Notes: generated from the sequence alone by a model not told the origin. A DNA stretch of 64,000 bases from Thermococcus barossii (GCF_002214465.1 NZ_CP015101.1:112502-176501); one strand, 5' to 3'; counted from the first letter of the stretch, positions 55,737 through 64,000 are shown. Program-made: numbers and translations.

Positions 55737-56743
55737 CTCAGCGACCCCCTAACCTCCTCAAGAACCTTAACATGCTCTATCTTCGCCGGGCAGAACTCGT
55801 CGCAGCGGCCGCAGCCGACGCAGTTGTAGCCCGAGGAGGGGTCAAAGTAGCTCTTGCAGTAGTAGCGGTGCCTGAAGCGGTCCAACCGCGTGGGCCTGAA
55901 GTTGTAGTTGCCCGCAACGAGTCCGTGGTTCTCCATGAAGCAGGAGTCGTAGCGCCTCTCCCTCACCGCGCTGTAGGCGTCGACCCAGCGGTCGCAGACC
56001 TCGTAACAGCGGCAGGTCGGACAGACCATGTTGCAGTTGCCGCAGGCGAGACATATTTCGGCGTACTTTTTCCACACCGGGCTGTTGTATGCCAAATCGA
56101 GCATGTCGGCGAGGCCCTCCTGTGGAAGCTCCTTCTGGAAGGCTTTCGCGCGCTTCTCTTCGAACTCCTTGAAGTTGGCCAGGTCTTCGTCGGTTACCTC
56201 CTCGAACAGCTCGCCGTTTTCCCATGCGATCTCATGTCCCCTGACGCTGCCGATCCTCACCAACCAGCCGTCGGGAAGCTCGTGCAGGAACAGGTCGAAG
56301 CCGTCCATCGCGAAGTGCGTTCCGAGACTCTTGCAGAAGCAGTACTCATCTGGCATGCAGCTGATACCTACGATGACCGTTTTCTCACGCCTGGTCCGGT
56401 AGTAGGGGTCGGCTGGCTCGTCGAGGTAGACCTTGTCCAGTATCTTGAGGCCGTGTATGTCGCAGGAATGGAGTCCGAAGAGAACCATCGGTTCCACTTC
56501 GAGGTTTTCTTCCCAGCGGCCGTTTTTCATGCGGAGTACGGTGTCCCTCGGCCTGAAGAAAAACTTCTTTGGTGGGAGCATCGTTCTGTTGTAATCCAGG
56601 GCTATCTCTGCCGGGTCGTGGACTTTCTGGAAAGAATAGATGCCACCCCTCTTTACCGGGGCGTAAACACTGCCCCAGGCCTCAAGTGACTTGAAGAACC
56701 TCTCAAAGTTTTCGGAGGGTAGTTTTATGTATCTCAAGGACAT
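55733..56743 (-). CDS. Sulfhydrogenase beta subunit ([4Fe-4S] protein)
   Basis: A 336-residue subunit with two [4Fe-4S] motifs: CLACGNCNMVCPTCRCYEVC and CVGCGRCDEFCP. The front part (KLPSENFERFF...) has the ferredoxin-hydrogenase subunit fold. The start is uncertain: the ATG at 56743 lies 26 bp below a TATA-like CTTAAAATC (leaderless). The TTG at 56737, preceded by GGTGATGTCC, would give MRYIKLPSENFERFF, close to homologues. It leads the beta-gamma-delta-alpha operon. Confidence 0.88.
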   Translation of the reverse strand: MSLRYIKLPSENFERFFKSLEAWGSVYAPVKRGGIYSFQKVHDPAEIALDYNRTMLPPKKFFFRPRDTVLRMKNGRWEENLEVEPMVLFGLHSCDIHGLKILDKVYLDEPADPYYRTRREKTVIVGISCMPDEYCFCKSLGTHFAMDGFDLFLHELPDGWLVRIGSVRGHEIAWENGELFEEVTDEDLANFKEFEEKRAKAFQKELPQEGLADMLDLAYNSPVWKKYAEICLACGNCNMVCPTCRCYEVCDRWVDAYSAVRERRYDSCFMENHGLVAGNYNFRPTRLDRFRHRYYCKSYFDPSSGYNCVGCGRCDEFCPAKIEHVKVLEEVRGSLR

Positions 56744-56764
56744 CACCGCCTTGAACGGGCTTAC

Positions 56765-56773
56765 GATTTTAAG
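56765..56773 (-). promoter_or_regulatory. TATA box of the sulfhydrogenase operon
   Basis: CTTAAAATC on the minus strand lies 26 bp before the ATG at 56743. The SurR-like site sits about 40 bp upstream of it. Confidence 0.5.
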
Positions 56774-56811
56774 TTTGTAAAGGATTGATTTAAGAATTTT
56801 TCAAACAAATG

Positions 56812-56834
56812 GTTGCCAACCAGATGTTACAAAC
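56812..56834. promoter_or_regulatory. Tandem SurR-like binding site
   Basis: GTTGCCAAC (56812-56820), five bases, then GTTACAAAC (56826-56834). This matches the SurR consensus GTTn3AAC twice and the extended GTTn3AACn5GTT. It lies between the divergent sulfhydrogenase and NuoE-type promoters, about 16 bp upstream of the plus-strand TATA box. Confidence 0.75.
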
Positions 56835-56850
56835 TTGTACTTTAGTGCAC

Positions 56851-56860
56851 TCTTATAAAC
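56851..56860 (+). promoter_or_regulatory. TATA box of the NuoE-type operon
   Basis: TCTTATAAAC lies about 50 bp before the ATG at 56905, giving a leader of roughly 25 bases ending in GGTGATGCAAG. Confidence 0.6.
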
Positions 56861-56904
56861 ATTAAAGTCGAAACTTTTCCGAGAAAAGCTTGCGGTGATG
56901 CAAG

Positions 56905-57369
56905 ATGGAAGCTTCGTTCGATTACATGCGCTCTTATCCGCCGGAGCCGAGTTCTCTAATCCCTCTTCTCCAGAGAACCCAGGAGCGCTTTGGCTACCTT
57001 CCCAGGGAGGCCCTTGAAGAAATTGCGAACTACCTCGGGATTCCCCTCAGCAGGGTCTACGGGGTCGCGACTTTCTACGCCCAGTTCCGTTTTGAGCCCC
57101 TCGGGAAGTACGTCGTCAAGATCTGCCACGGTACAGCGTGCCACGTCAACGGTGCCGTCAACATAGCGCAGGCTCTGACTGAAGAACTTGGAATCGAAGA
57201 GGGCCAGACCACTGAGGACGGCCTTGTAACGCTTGAACGCGTTGCCTGTCTCGGCTGCTGCAGTCTTGCCCCCGTGATAATGATAAACGAGAAGGTCTTC
57301 GGCAAGCTGAACCCTGACAAGGTGAGGAAGCTGATGAGAAAGCTCAGGGAGGGGAAGCTCGATGTCTGA
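56905..57369 (+). CDS. NuoE/HydC-type [2Fe-2S] subunit
   Basis: A 154-residue thioredoxin-fold subunit. The cluster motif is CHGTACHVNGA with the second half CLGCCSLAPV. Leading part LLQRTQERFGYLPREALEEIANYLGIPLSRVYGVATFYAQF is the family's helical domain. It belongs to a soluble NADH-dependent complex. GGTGATGCAAG precedes the ATG, and it overlaps the next gene by 8 bp. Confidence 0.9.
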   Translation: MEASFDYMRSYPPEPSSLIPLLQRTQERFGYLPREALEEIANYLGIPLSRVYGVATFYAQFRFEPLGKYVVKICHGTACHVNGAVNIAQALTEELGIEEGQTTEDGLVTLERVACLGCCSLAPVIMINEKVFGKLNPDKVRKLMRKLREGKLDV

Positions 57370-59164
57370 AATCAAGGCCATAGCGGTCGGCATGAACTCC
57401 TGCGGTATAGCGGCTGGAGCCAAAGAGACGTATGAGGCAATAAAGGCCGAGCTTGAGAGGAGAAACCTTGATGTGAAGCTCAAGATAGTCGGCTGCGTTG
57501 GCATGTGCTACCGCGAGCCTCTCGTGGACATCATCACCGAGGACGAGATAATCACCTACGGCCACGTCGACCCGAAGAAGGTTCCGAGGATTATAGAGGA
57601 GCACGTCATTAATGGAAAACCCATAGAGGAGTGGATAGTCAAAAAGGACTGGTGGGAGAACGGGGAAAGAAAGACGTGGGACGTTGACGGCTACTTTGCC
57701 AAGCAGAAGAAGATAGTGCTTGAGAATTCGGGATACATTGACCCCGAGAACATCGATGAGTACATAGCTGCTGGCGGCTACGAGGCCCTCAAAAAGGCCC
57801 TCGAGATGGAGCCCGAGGAGATCATCGACGTAATCATGAAGTCCGGCCTGAGGGGAAGGGGCGGAGCAGGATTCCCGACGGGACTGAAGTGGAAGTTCGC
57901 CCGCGAGGCTAAGGGGGACGTCAAGTACATCGTCTGCAACGCCGACGAAGGTGATCCTGGAGCCTTCATGGACAGGAACGTCCTTGAGGGCGACCCGCAC
58001 AGGGTAATAGAGGGCATGATAATCGGAGCCTACGCGATTGGAGCAACCAAGGGATTCATCTACGTCCGCGCCGAGTACCCGCTCGCGATAAGGAGGCTGA
58101 AGATAGCGCTGAAGCAGGCGCGAGAGAGGGGATTCCTCGGCGAGAACATCCTCGGCTCGGGGTTCTCCTTCGACATCGTCATCAAGGAAGGTGCCGGGGC
58201 CTTTGTCTGCGGTGAGGAAACCGCTCTGATAGCATCAATAGAGGGCAGGCGCGGAATGCCGAGGCCGAGGCCGCCGTACCCGGCTCAAAAAGGCCTCTGG
58301 GGCAAGCCCACCAACATCAACAACGTCGAGACGTGGGCAAACGTGCCGTGGATAATAAAGCACGGCTGGGAGGCCTACACCTCAATCGGGACGGAGAAGA
58401 GCAAAGGAACGAAGGTTTTCGCCCTCTCAGGCAAGATAAAGCACGGCGGAAACGTTGAAGTTCCGATGGGCATGACCCTGAGGGAGATACTCTACGATAT
58501 CGGCGGCGGGACGAAGACCGGTAAAAGAATAAAGGCCGTCCAGCTCGGCGGTCCTTCAGGCGGCTGTATCCCGGAGTACCTCTTTGACACTCCCGTTGAT
58601 TACGAGAGCGTCAACGCAACCGGTGCAATAATGGGAAGCGGCGGAATGGTCGTCATGGACGAGGACACCTGTATGGTCGATGTCGCCAAGTTCTTCCTGG
58701 ACTTTACCGTGAAAGAGTCCTGCGGGAAGTGCACCTTCTGCCGTTTGGGTACCAAAAGGATGTGGGAGATTCTGGACAAGTTCACCCAGGGCAAGGCCAC
58801 CGAGGAAGACCTTGAGAAGCTCGAAAGGCTCGCCTACCAGGTCAAAGCGGGTTCGCTCTGCGGCCTCGGACAGACGGCACCAAATCCAGTTCTAACAACG
58901 CTCCGCTACTTCAGGGACGAGTACATGGCCCACATCGAGGGCCGCTGCCCGGCCAAGGTCTGCAAACCGCTCATCAAGTACGTCATCATCGCCGACAAGT
59001 GCACCGGCTGCACCGCCTGCGCCATATTCTGTCCTGTTAAGGCGATAAGCGGCGAGAGGCTGAAGCCTCACATCATCGACCAGGACGCCTGCATAAAGTG
59101 CGGCACCTGCTATGATGTCTGCCGGTTCAACGCCATAGAGATAGTCGATGCGGGGGGTGAGTGA
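57362..59164 (+). CDS. NuoF/HydB-type flavoprotein subunit
   Basis: A 600-residue subunit that oxidises NADH. An N-terminal thioredoxin-like [2Fe-2S] part (about 1-90; NSCGIAAGAKE, VGCVGMC). The FMN/NADH site is GRGGAGFPTGLKWKF and the [4Fe-4S] site is ESCGKCTFCRLGTKRM. Two further [4Fe-4S] clusters end the protein (CTGCTACAIFCP, CIKCGTCYDVCRF). This N- and C-terminal extension is typical of bifurcating HydB/StnB and not of respiratory NuoF. It overlaps NuoE by 8 bp and ends 1 bp before the next gene. Confidence 0.9.
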   Translation: MSEIKAIAVGMNSCGIAAGAKETYEAIKAELERRNLDVKLKIVGCVGMCYREPLVDIITEDEIITYGHVDPKKVPRIIEEHVINGKPIEEWIVKKDWWENGERKTWDVDGYFAKQKKIVLENSGYIDPENIDEYIAAGGYEALKKALEMEPEEIIDVIMKSGLRGRGGAGFPTGLKWKFAREAKGDVKYIVCNADEGDPGAFMDRNVLEGDPHRVIEGMIIGAYAIGATKGFIYVRAEYPLAIRRLKIALKQARERGFLGENILGSGFSFDIVIKEGAGAFVCGEETALIASIEGRRGMPRPRPPYPAQKGLWGKPTNINNVETWANVPWIIKHGWEAYTSIGTEKSKGTKVFALSGKIKHGGNVEVPMGMTLREILYDIGGGTKTGKRIKAVQLGGPSGGCIPEYLFDTPVDYESVNATGAIMGSGGMVVMDEDTCMVDVAKFFLDFTVKESCGKCTFCRLGTKRMWEILDKFTQGKATEEDLEKLERLAYQVKAGSLCGLGQTAPNPVLTTLRYFRDEYMAHIEGRCPAKVCKPLIKYVIIADKCTGCTACAIFCPVKAISGERLKPHIIDQDACIKCGTCYDVCRFNAIEIVDAGGE

Positions 59165-59165
59165 G

Positions 59166-62024
59166 ATGGTCAAGATCATAGTTAACGGAAAGGAAATCGA
59201 CGCTCCCGAAGGAAAGCCGCTCATAGACTTCCTCCGTGAAATCGGGGAGCACATCCCGGGCTTCTGCTACACGAACGAGCTCGACCCCTACGGTTCGTGC
59301 AGGCTCTGTCTCGTTTCAACGCCCAGAGGAGTGACAACCTCGTGCACGCTCAAACCAATGGAAGGACTGAAGATAGAGACCCTCAGCGATGAAGTCGTCT
59401 CAATGAGAAAGACCGCGCTGGAGCTCATCCTCTCGGACCACTACGGCGACTGCATCGGCCCATGTCAGGACGGCTGTCCGGCGCACAGCGATGTTCAGGG
59501 CTACCTGGCGCTCATAGCGATGGGCAAATACCACGAGGCTGTTAAGCTGATGAAGGAGAAGTACATCCTTCCGGCGGTCCTCGGAAGGGTCTGTCCGGCG
59601 TTCTGTGAGGACGCCTGCCGGAGGAACCTCGTGGATGAACCTCTGGCGATAAGGCAGCTCAAACGTTTTGCCGCTGACTACGACCTCGAGCACGGCCCGT
59701 GGATGCCTGAGATACCGCCCTCGACAGGGAAGAGGATAGCCGTCGTCGGCGGGGGGCCAGCTGGCCTTGCCTGCGCCTATTACCTCAGGACCATGGGGCA
59801 CGAGGTTACGATAATCGAGGCCATGCCCGAGCTCGGCGGAATGATGCGCTACGGGATTCCGCCCTACAGGCTCCCGAGGGACGTTCTCGACAGGGACATC
59901 GCGACGGTGATAAACACGGGCATCGAGGTGAAAACAAACACCGCCCTCGGAAGGGACGTTACCCTCGAAGAGCTCCGCGAGAGCTATGATGCCGTTTTCC
60001 TCGGCGTCGGCGCCTGGAGAAGCAGAAGGATGGGAATTCCGGGCGAGGAGCTAGAAGGCGTCATGCACGGCATAGAGTTCCTCCGGAAGGTTAACACCGG
60101 CGAAAAGGTCGAGCTCGGCGAGCGCGTGGTAGTTGTCGGCGGCGGAAACACCGCGATGGACGTGGCGAGAACGGCTTTAAGGCTCGGTGCAAAGGTTACC
60201 GTCGTTTACCGCCGCTCAAAGGCCGAGATGCCCGCCAACGAGAGGGAAGTCGAGGAGGCGATGGAGGAAGGCGTTGAGTTCATGTTCCTCACCAACCCGG
60301 TCAGAATCCTTGGAAACGGAAAAGTTGAGGAAGTCGAGCTGGTGAAGATGAAGCTCGGCGAGCCGGATTCGAGCGGAAGGAGGAGGCCGATACCGATAGA
60401 GGGTTCGGAGTTCCGCGTTAAGGCCGACAACGTGATCCTCGCGATAGGCCAGTACTGTGACGAGGAGTTTCTAAAGGGCCTCGGCATCGAGGCGAAGCGC
60501 GGGAAGGCCCTCGTTGATGAGGTGACGCTGCAGACGAGCATCCCCGGTGTTTTTGCCGGTGGAGACCTCGTCCTCGGGCCCTCAACCGTCATCGAGAGCA
60601 TCGCGACGGGAAGAAGGGCCGCGATAATGATAGACCTCTACCTCAAGGGCAAGCTCGATAAGGCAAAGGCAGTCCTCACCGAGCCGGAGAAGCACATAGA
60701 GGAGGTCCTCAGAGACGACGACCTGTATAGGGTTCTCTTTGACCTCAGGCCCTACAACCACTGGAAGAAGGTCACGGAGAAGGACTACGAGGACGTGGAG
60801 AGGCTTCCTCGGGCCAAGGTCAAGCTCCTCGAACCGGAAAGGAGGAAGAAGACCTTCGAGGAGGTCGAGCCGGCCTTGAGTGAGGAGGAGGTTCTGAAGG
60901 AAGCCCAGCGCTGTATGAGTTGCGGCTGTATGGAGGTCTTCCGCTGCAAGCTGAGGGAGTACGCAACGCTCTACGGTGCCGAACAGTACGCCTTTGAGGG
61001 CGAGCAGAACAAGTTCGAAATAGACGAGAGCCATCCGTGGGTGACGCTCGACAACAACAAGTGCGTCCTCTGCGGCCAGTGCGTCAACTTCACCCATGAG
61101 GTTGCTGGAGAGGGCGTCCTTGACTACCTGTTCAGGGGCTTTGCCACGAGAATCGGGCCTCCACTTGGAGAGAGCCTCGGCAGCGCTGAGGGCAGGTTCA
61201 TCGGGGAAATGATAGACGTCTGTCCTGTAGGGGCTATAACCGAGAAGCTCCCCTTCGTCAAGCCCGGCCCGTGGAAGACAAAGCCGGTAAAGACCGTCTG
61301 CAACGGCTGCTCCTTGGCCTGTGAGATGAACGTGGAGATCTACGACGGCATGCTCGTCAGGGCTTCGAGGGTGGAAAACTCATGGAACAGGCATATCTGC
61401 GACCACTGCAGGTTTGACAGGCCCTGGGCCGAGGATCTAACCCAGCCGCTCCTCAACGGAAAGCCCGTAAGCTGGGAGGAGGCAAAGCGCTTCATAGCTG
61501 AGAGGAGCTACGCCCTGATTTTGACCCCTGAACTGACGAATGAAGAAATCGCCCGGCTCAAGGCCTTTGCGGAGGAGAAGGGCATTCCGATAGGTTCAAC
61601 CGTGAGCGGAGGCTCCTCGACGGCTACGCTGGAGGACATCAGAAACGCCAAGAGGGTTCTCCTGAAGGCCAGCCCGGAGAAGTTCCCGCTCCTCAAGATA
61701 CTGCTGAAGGGCAAGGAAATCGTCGAGGAGGAATACGATGTGGCCGTTTTGGAGGGCCCGGCTCAGCCGCTTGAAGTGCCAACGCTGATCCTGCACGAAG
61801 GCGTCAACGCGGCCGGAATCATCAAGGCGGGCATCGGGGGAATCCCGGAGAGTGAAGCTTACGTGGTCATAGGCAGGCCGGGGAAGGAACTACCTGGTGA
61901 CGTCCTCGTGATTCCAGCCGGAGTGTGGGCAGAGAAGAGCGGAACGGTAACGAACGCCTTCGGCATGGAGCTGAGGCTTGAGAAGGCCAGGGAGGGCTAC
62001 TCGCCGCTGGGGCTTTTTGAGTGA
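59166..62024 (+). CDS. NuoG-NfnB (GltD-like) fusion subunit of a transhydrogenase-type complex
   Basis: A 952-residue iron-sulfur flavoprotein. A [2Fe-2S] domain has Cys34/45/48/60, then the H-C3 cluster (DHYGDCIGPCQDGC, 91-104). The GltD/NfnB part binds FAD (GGGPAG, 195-200) and NAD(P)H (GGGNTA, 325-330). After it come MSCGCMEVFRC, NKCVLCGQCVNF and a NuoG-like CNGCSLACEMN cluster. The last 200 residues are a reduced molybdopterin-type domain without cofactor-binding elements. The arrangement matches StnC-like subunits. ATG at 59166 follows GGTGAGTGAG. A T-rich terminator follows. Confidence 0.88.
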   Translation: MVKIIVNGKEIDAPEGKPLIDFLREIGEHIPGFCYTNELDPYGSCRLCLVSTPRGVTTSCTLKPMEGLKIETLSDEVVSMRKTALELILSDHYGDCIGPCQDGCPAHSDVQGYLALIAMGKYHEAVKLMKEKYILPAVLGRVCPAFCEDACRRNLVDEPLAIRQLKRFAADYDLEHGPWMPEIPPSTGKRIAVVGGGPAGLACAYYLRTMGHEVTIIEAMPELGGMMRYGIPPYRLPRDVLDRDIATVINTGIEVKTNTALGRDVTLEELRESYDAVFLGVGAWRSRRMGIPGEELEGVMHGIEFLRKVNTGEKVELGERVVVVGGGNTAMDVARTALRLGAKVTVVYRRSKAEMPANEREVEEAMEEGVEFMFLTNPVRILGNGKVEEVELVKMKLGEPDSSGRRRPIPIEGSEFRVKADNVILAIGQYCDEEFLKGLGIEAKRGKALVDEVTLQTSIPGVFAGGDLVLGPSTVIESIATGRRAAIMIDLYLKGKLDKAKAVLTEPEKHIEEVLRDDDLYRVLFDLRPYNHWKKVTEKDYEDVERLPRAKVKLLEPERRKKTFEEVEPALSEEEVLKEAQRCMSCGCMEVFRCKLREYATLYGAEQYAFEGEQNKFEIDESHPWVTLDNNKCVLCGQCVNFTHEVAGEGVLDYLFRGFATRIGPPLGESLGSAEGRFIGEMIDVCPVGAITEKLPFVKPGPWKTKPVKTVCNGCSLACEMNVEIYDGMLVRASRVENSWNRHICDHCRFDRPWAEDLTQPLLNGKPVSWEEAKRFIAERSYALILTPELTNEEIARLKAFAEEKGIPIGSTVSGGSSTATLEDIRNAKRVLLKASPEKFPLLKILLKGKEIVEEEYDVAVLEGPAQPLEVPTLILHEGVNAAGIIKAGIGGIPESEAYVVIGRPGKELPGDVLVIPAGVWAEKSGTVTNAFGMELRLEKAREGYSPLGLFE

Positions 62025-62041
62025 TTTTTGTCTTTATCCCT
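62025..62041 (+). terminator. T-rich tract after the transhydrogenase operon
   Basis: TTTTTGTCTTT follows the stop codon directly. The rest of the 135-bp gap to the next gene is AT-rich. Confidence 0.45.
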
Positions 62042-62147
62042 CCACTTTCTTCCGGACCTTTTCTGGATGGGTAGGTCTTGGCTTAATCATCCGGAACTCG
62101 TTTGGAAGTTGGAAATGCTCTCCGAAGTTTTTAAATAGCATAATGAC

Positions 62148-62159
62148 GATTATATAATC
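62148..62159. promoter_or_regulatory. Perfect palindrome before the ATPase start codon
   Basis: GATTATATAATC is a perfect 12-bp palindrome ending just before the ATG at 62160. TAATCATGATTA, overlapping the start, is palindromic too. A TATA-like TTTAAATAGC is centred about 27 bp upstream of the ATG, so this is the transcription start region of a leaderless gene. Confidence 0.5.
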
Positions 62160-63545
62160 ATGATTACGCAAAAGTTCGTTGACAGGGAGGAGGAAATCGC
62201 GACCCTGAGGAGGGCATTTGAAAGGGGCGCCCTCGTTGTGGTCTACGGAAGGAGACGAGTCGGGAAGACGCGGCTTCTCATCGAGGCCTCGAAGGGCTTC
62301 AAAACCCTCTACCACCTGTGCAAGGAGGAAGAGCCAAGGGAAACCTTAAAGTCCCTCAACGCAAAGCTCTTCTCGCTGACAGGGGATAGCTCTATCCTCA
62401 GACACCCGGTCAGCTCCTTCGAGGAGTTTTTTGAGCGGCTTCCCGAGGGAGTCGTGGTGATATTCGACGAGTTTCAGGTGCTGGTCAGGAACCACCCGAG
62501 AATCCTCGGCGTCCTGCAGGAGTACTGGGACTTCGGGGGGAAGGGCAGCCTTGTCCTCTGCGGCTCAAGCGTCTCGATGATGGAGGAGCTGACCTCCTAC
62601 GGGAGCCCGATCTACGGCAGGAGGACGCTCTCTCTGAAGGTTCAGCCCTTAAAGTTCCGCCACGTGGGGGAGTTCTTCCCGGGTTACAGCCTCGAAGATG
62701 ACGTCAAGGTTTACGGCGCGGTGGGCGGTGTTCCGGAGTACCTCCTCCGCCTTGACCCCTCGCTTCCGCCTGAAGAGAACGTACGGAGAGAGTTCTTTGG
62801 CAGGGGTTTTCTCTACGAGGAAGCTGAGTACCTGCTCCGCTACGAGCTCAGGGATTTGAGCACCTACAACACGATACTTGAGGCAATAAGCTACGGCTAC
62901 CGCTCCTTCAACGAGCTGAAGACCGCGACGGAAATTGACGGCTCGAAGCTGACCCGCTACCTGAGCATACTGATGAACCTCGGCATCGTTGGGAGGGAAC
63001 TGCCGGTCACGGCCACGGCAAAGAAGAGGCGGAGGAACTCCCGCTACTTCATAAAGGACAACTACTTTGCCTTCTACTACACCTTCGTCCACCCATTCAA
63101 GGAGGAAATCGAGCTCGGCATTCCGGATGTGGCTATTGAACATTTCGAGCGGAGCTTCAACCGCTACCTCGGCTTCACCTTCGAGGGCATCGCCAGGGAG
63201 TTCCTCCTGGAGATGAACAGGGCCGGAAAGTTACCGTTCAGGTTCACTAAAATCGGCAGGTGGTGGCGTAAGAACGAGGAGATTGACCTGCTCGCTCTGA
63301 ACGAGAGGGAGAGAAAGGCGCTGTTCGTCGAGGTGAAGTGGAAAAGCCTGAGGGAGAGGGAAGCGCGGGGTATTTTGAAGGACCTTGAAAGAAAGGCTGA
63401 GCTGGTGGGTCTTGAAGGGTGGGAGAAGAGCTATGGCCTGGTGGCGAGGAGGATTAAAGACAAAGAAAAGCTGAGGGAAGAGGGCTACCTCGCCTGGGAT
63501 TTGGGGGATTTCGAAAGGCTTATCTCTTCCAGAGGTGAAGTTTAA
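62160..63545 (+). CDS. Archaeal AAA ATPase with DUF234 C-terminus
   Basis: A 461-residue protein of the ATPase family common in archaea. FVDREEEIATLRRAF is followed by Walker A GRRRVGKTRLL (30-40) and Walker B VVVIFDEFQ (98-106). GSSVSMMEEL and the winged-helix part (about 235-290) come next. The C-terminal DUF234 domain has EEIDLLALN...LFVEVKWK near residues 375-395, a PD-(D/E)xK nuclease-like motif. These proteins are numerous in Thermococcales and some are linked to mobile elements or defence; the role is unknown. It is preceded by a palindrome. Confidence 0.85.
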   Translation: MITQKFVDREEEIATLRRAFERGALVVVYGRRRVGKTRLLIEASKGFKTLYHLCKEEEPRETLKSLNAKLFSLTGDSSILRHPVSSFEEFFERLPEGVVVIFDEFQVLVRNHPRILGVLQEYWDFGGKGSLVLCGSSVSMMEELTSYGSPIYGRRTLSLKVQPLKFRHVGEFFPGYSLEDDVKVYGAVGGVPEYLLRLDPSLPPEENVRREFFGRGFLYEEAEYLLRYELRDLSTYNTILEAISYGYRSFNELKTATEIDGSKLTRYLSILMNLGIVGRELPVTATAKKRRRNSRYFIKDNYFAFYYTFVHPFKEEIELGIPDVAIEHFERSFNRYLGFTFEGIAREFLLEMNRAGKLPFRFTKIGRWWRKNEEIDLLALNERERKALFVEVKWKSLREREARGILKDLERKAELVGLEGWEKSYGLVARRIKDKEKLREEGYLAWDLGDFERLISSRGEV

Positions 63546-63551
63546 GGGGTG

Positions 63552-64000
63552 GTGGCCTTGTCGCTTCTGGCATTGACCGGGATGTTCATCTTCGGGGGGA
63601 AGAAGGAGAAGAAAAAGAAAAAAAGCTACGAAGAAATTCTGAAGGATGCTGAAGAGAGATTCGGAGTGCCTGCAGACACGATAAAGGAACTTGCCAACCT
63701 ATACGTATTCAATGCCAGCCTACCGAGGCTCGTGCGCCACGCACATCCGGAAAAGGATCTTGAGCACGTCATGAGGATAACGGGATCTGTAGACAGAGGA
63801 GATTATATACATATATCCTCAATTCTAGATGCAAAGTGGCACGAAAAGGCTTCAAATGCAAATGATCCGCGAGCGGTTAAGTTCGTCCTTCTCCACCCAT
63901 TCATCGCGCTGATACTTTCTCACCACAGCTCGGCAGAGACGAGCACAATAGGACGGGCCGTTAGCGATGCCCTAAACGTATACTACGGGCAGTTGGGAAA
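63552..64000 (+). CDS. Protein of unknown function, partial (runs off right edge)
   Basis: From the GTG at 63552 the frame stays open for 149 codons to the edge. It begins with a short hydrophobic segment (VALSLLALTGMFIFGG) and a lysine-rich stretch (KKEKKKKKSYEE), then a helical soluble part (IKELANLYVFNASLPRLVRHAHPEKD). The DNA is AT-richer in its second half than the preceding gene. Start uncertain: a TTG at 63558 follows GGTGG as well. I do not recognise the family. Confidence 0.55.
   Translation, partial: MALSLLALTGMFIFGGKKEKKKKKSYEEILKDAEERFGVPADTIKELANLYVFNASLPRLVRHAHPEKDLEHVMRITGSVDRGDYIHISSILDAKWHEKASNANDPRAVKFVLLHPFIALILSHHSSAETSTIGRAVSDALNVYYGQLG

Noticed and set aside
63552-64000. 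Partial right-edge gene as a secreted protein
   Set aside because: The hydrophobic N-terminus is short and followed at once by lysines; it could equally be a membrane anchor or a wrong start, so no export claim is made.

Overview
The window looks like a chromosomal segment of a hyperthermophilic euryarchaeon of the order Thermococcales, most probably Thermococcus. The evidence is the gene set: a cytosolic sulfhydrogenase, indolepyruvate:ferredoxin oxidoreductase, a sodium-pumping methylmalonyl-CoA decarboxylase, DUF257 proteins, an intein-bearing MCM, the exosome operon and a CGP-CTERM-like protein tail. Archaeal TATA boxes (TTTATATA/TTTAAATA types), several apparently leaderless genes and GGTGAT-type ribosome binding sites agree. 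No rRNA, tRNA, CRISPR array or intact insertion sequence was found.

Layout. 1-3.6 kb is a visibly AT-richer block on the minus strand with a tightly overlapped DUF6884-NurA-HerA gene trio, cut by the left edge; it is the best candidate for an uncharacterised (possibly defence) system. 3.7-4.3 kb is a VapBC toxin-antitoxin pair. 4.3-6.6 kb is a minus-strand operon of a DUF2391-like membrane protein, a TOPRIM protein and a HAD hydrolase. 6.7-18 kb has an S-layer-type protein, an MFS transporter, an archaeal RecJ-like DHH protein and a giant exported mosaic protein (NosD beta-helix, C25-type cysteine peptidase, FG-GAP-like repeats, PKD, C-terminal anchor). The reading frame of the giant gene is broken by one base at an A7 run.

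18.3-30 kb is a mosaic of small genes: L-asparaginase, a PadR-MFS operon with a striking triple half-site operator, a thioesterase, a second VapBC whose 58-residue antitoxin is easily missed, nicotinamidase, an AI-2E-type permease, DUF4152, an antitoxin followed by a truncated VapC, an IorA without IorB, and MazG-like and HIT proteins.

30.1-34 kb is the proteasome alpha/SBDS/exosome (Rrp4-Rrp41-Rrp42) operon, followed by a small membrane gene, SepF and ZPR1. 36.5-42.1 kb has homoserine dehydrogenase, a four-CBS protein and the complete methylmalonyl-CoA decarboxylase operon. 42.2-46.7 kb is replication/translation (aIF2-beta, MCM with a 473-residue intein in its Walker A loop, Gins23). 46.8-52.8 kb holds a phosphodiesterase, two unknown proteins, RtcA, a TatD-like hydrolase, a beta-barrel protein and tandem DUF257 genes.

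52.9-62 kb is an energy-metabolism locus. A four-subunit NAD(P)-linked sulfhydrogenase (minus) faces a three-gene NuoE/NuoF/(NuoG-NfnB fusion) operon (plus) across a 158-bp promoter region. That region carries a tandem match to the SurR motif, GTTn3AAC-n5-GTTn3AAC. The three-gene set resembles Stn/Hyd-type flavin-based bifurcating transhydrogenases, so the locus probably links H2, NADPH, NADH and ferredoxin pools under redox (sulfur) control. The window closes with an archaeal AAA ATPase/DUF234 gene and a partial unknown gene.
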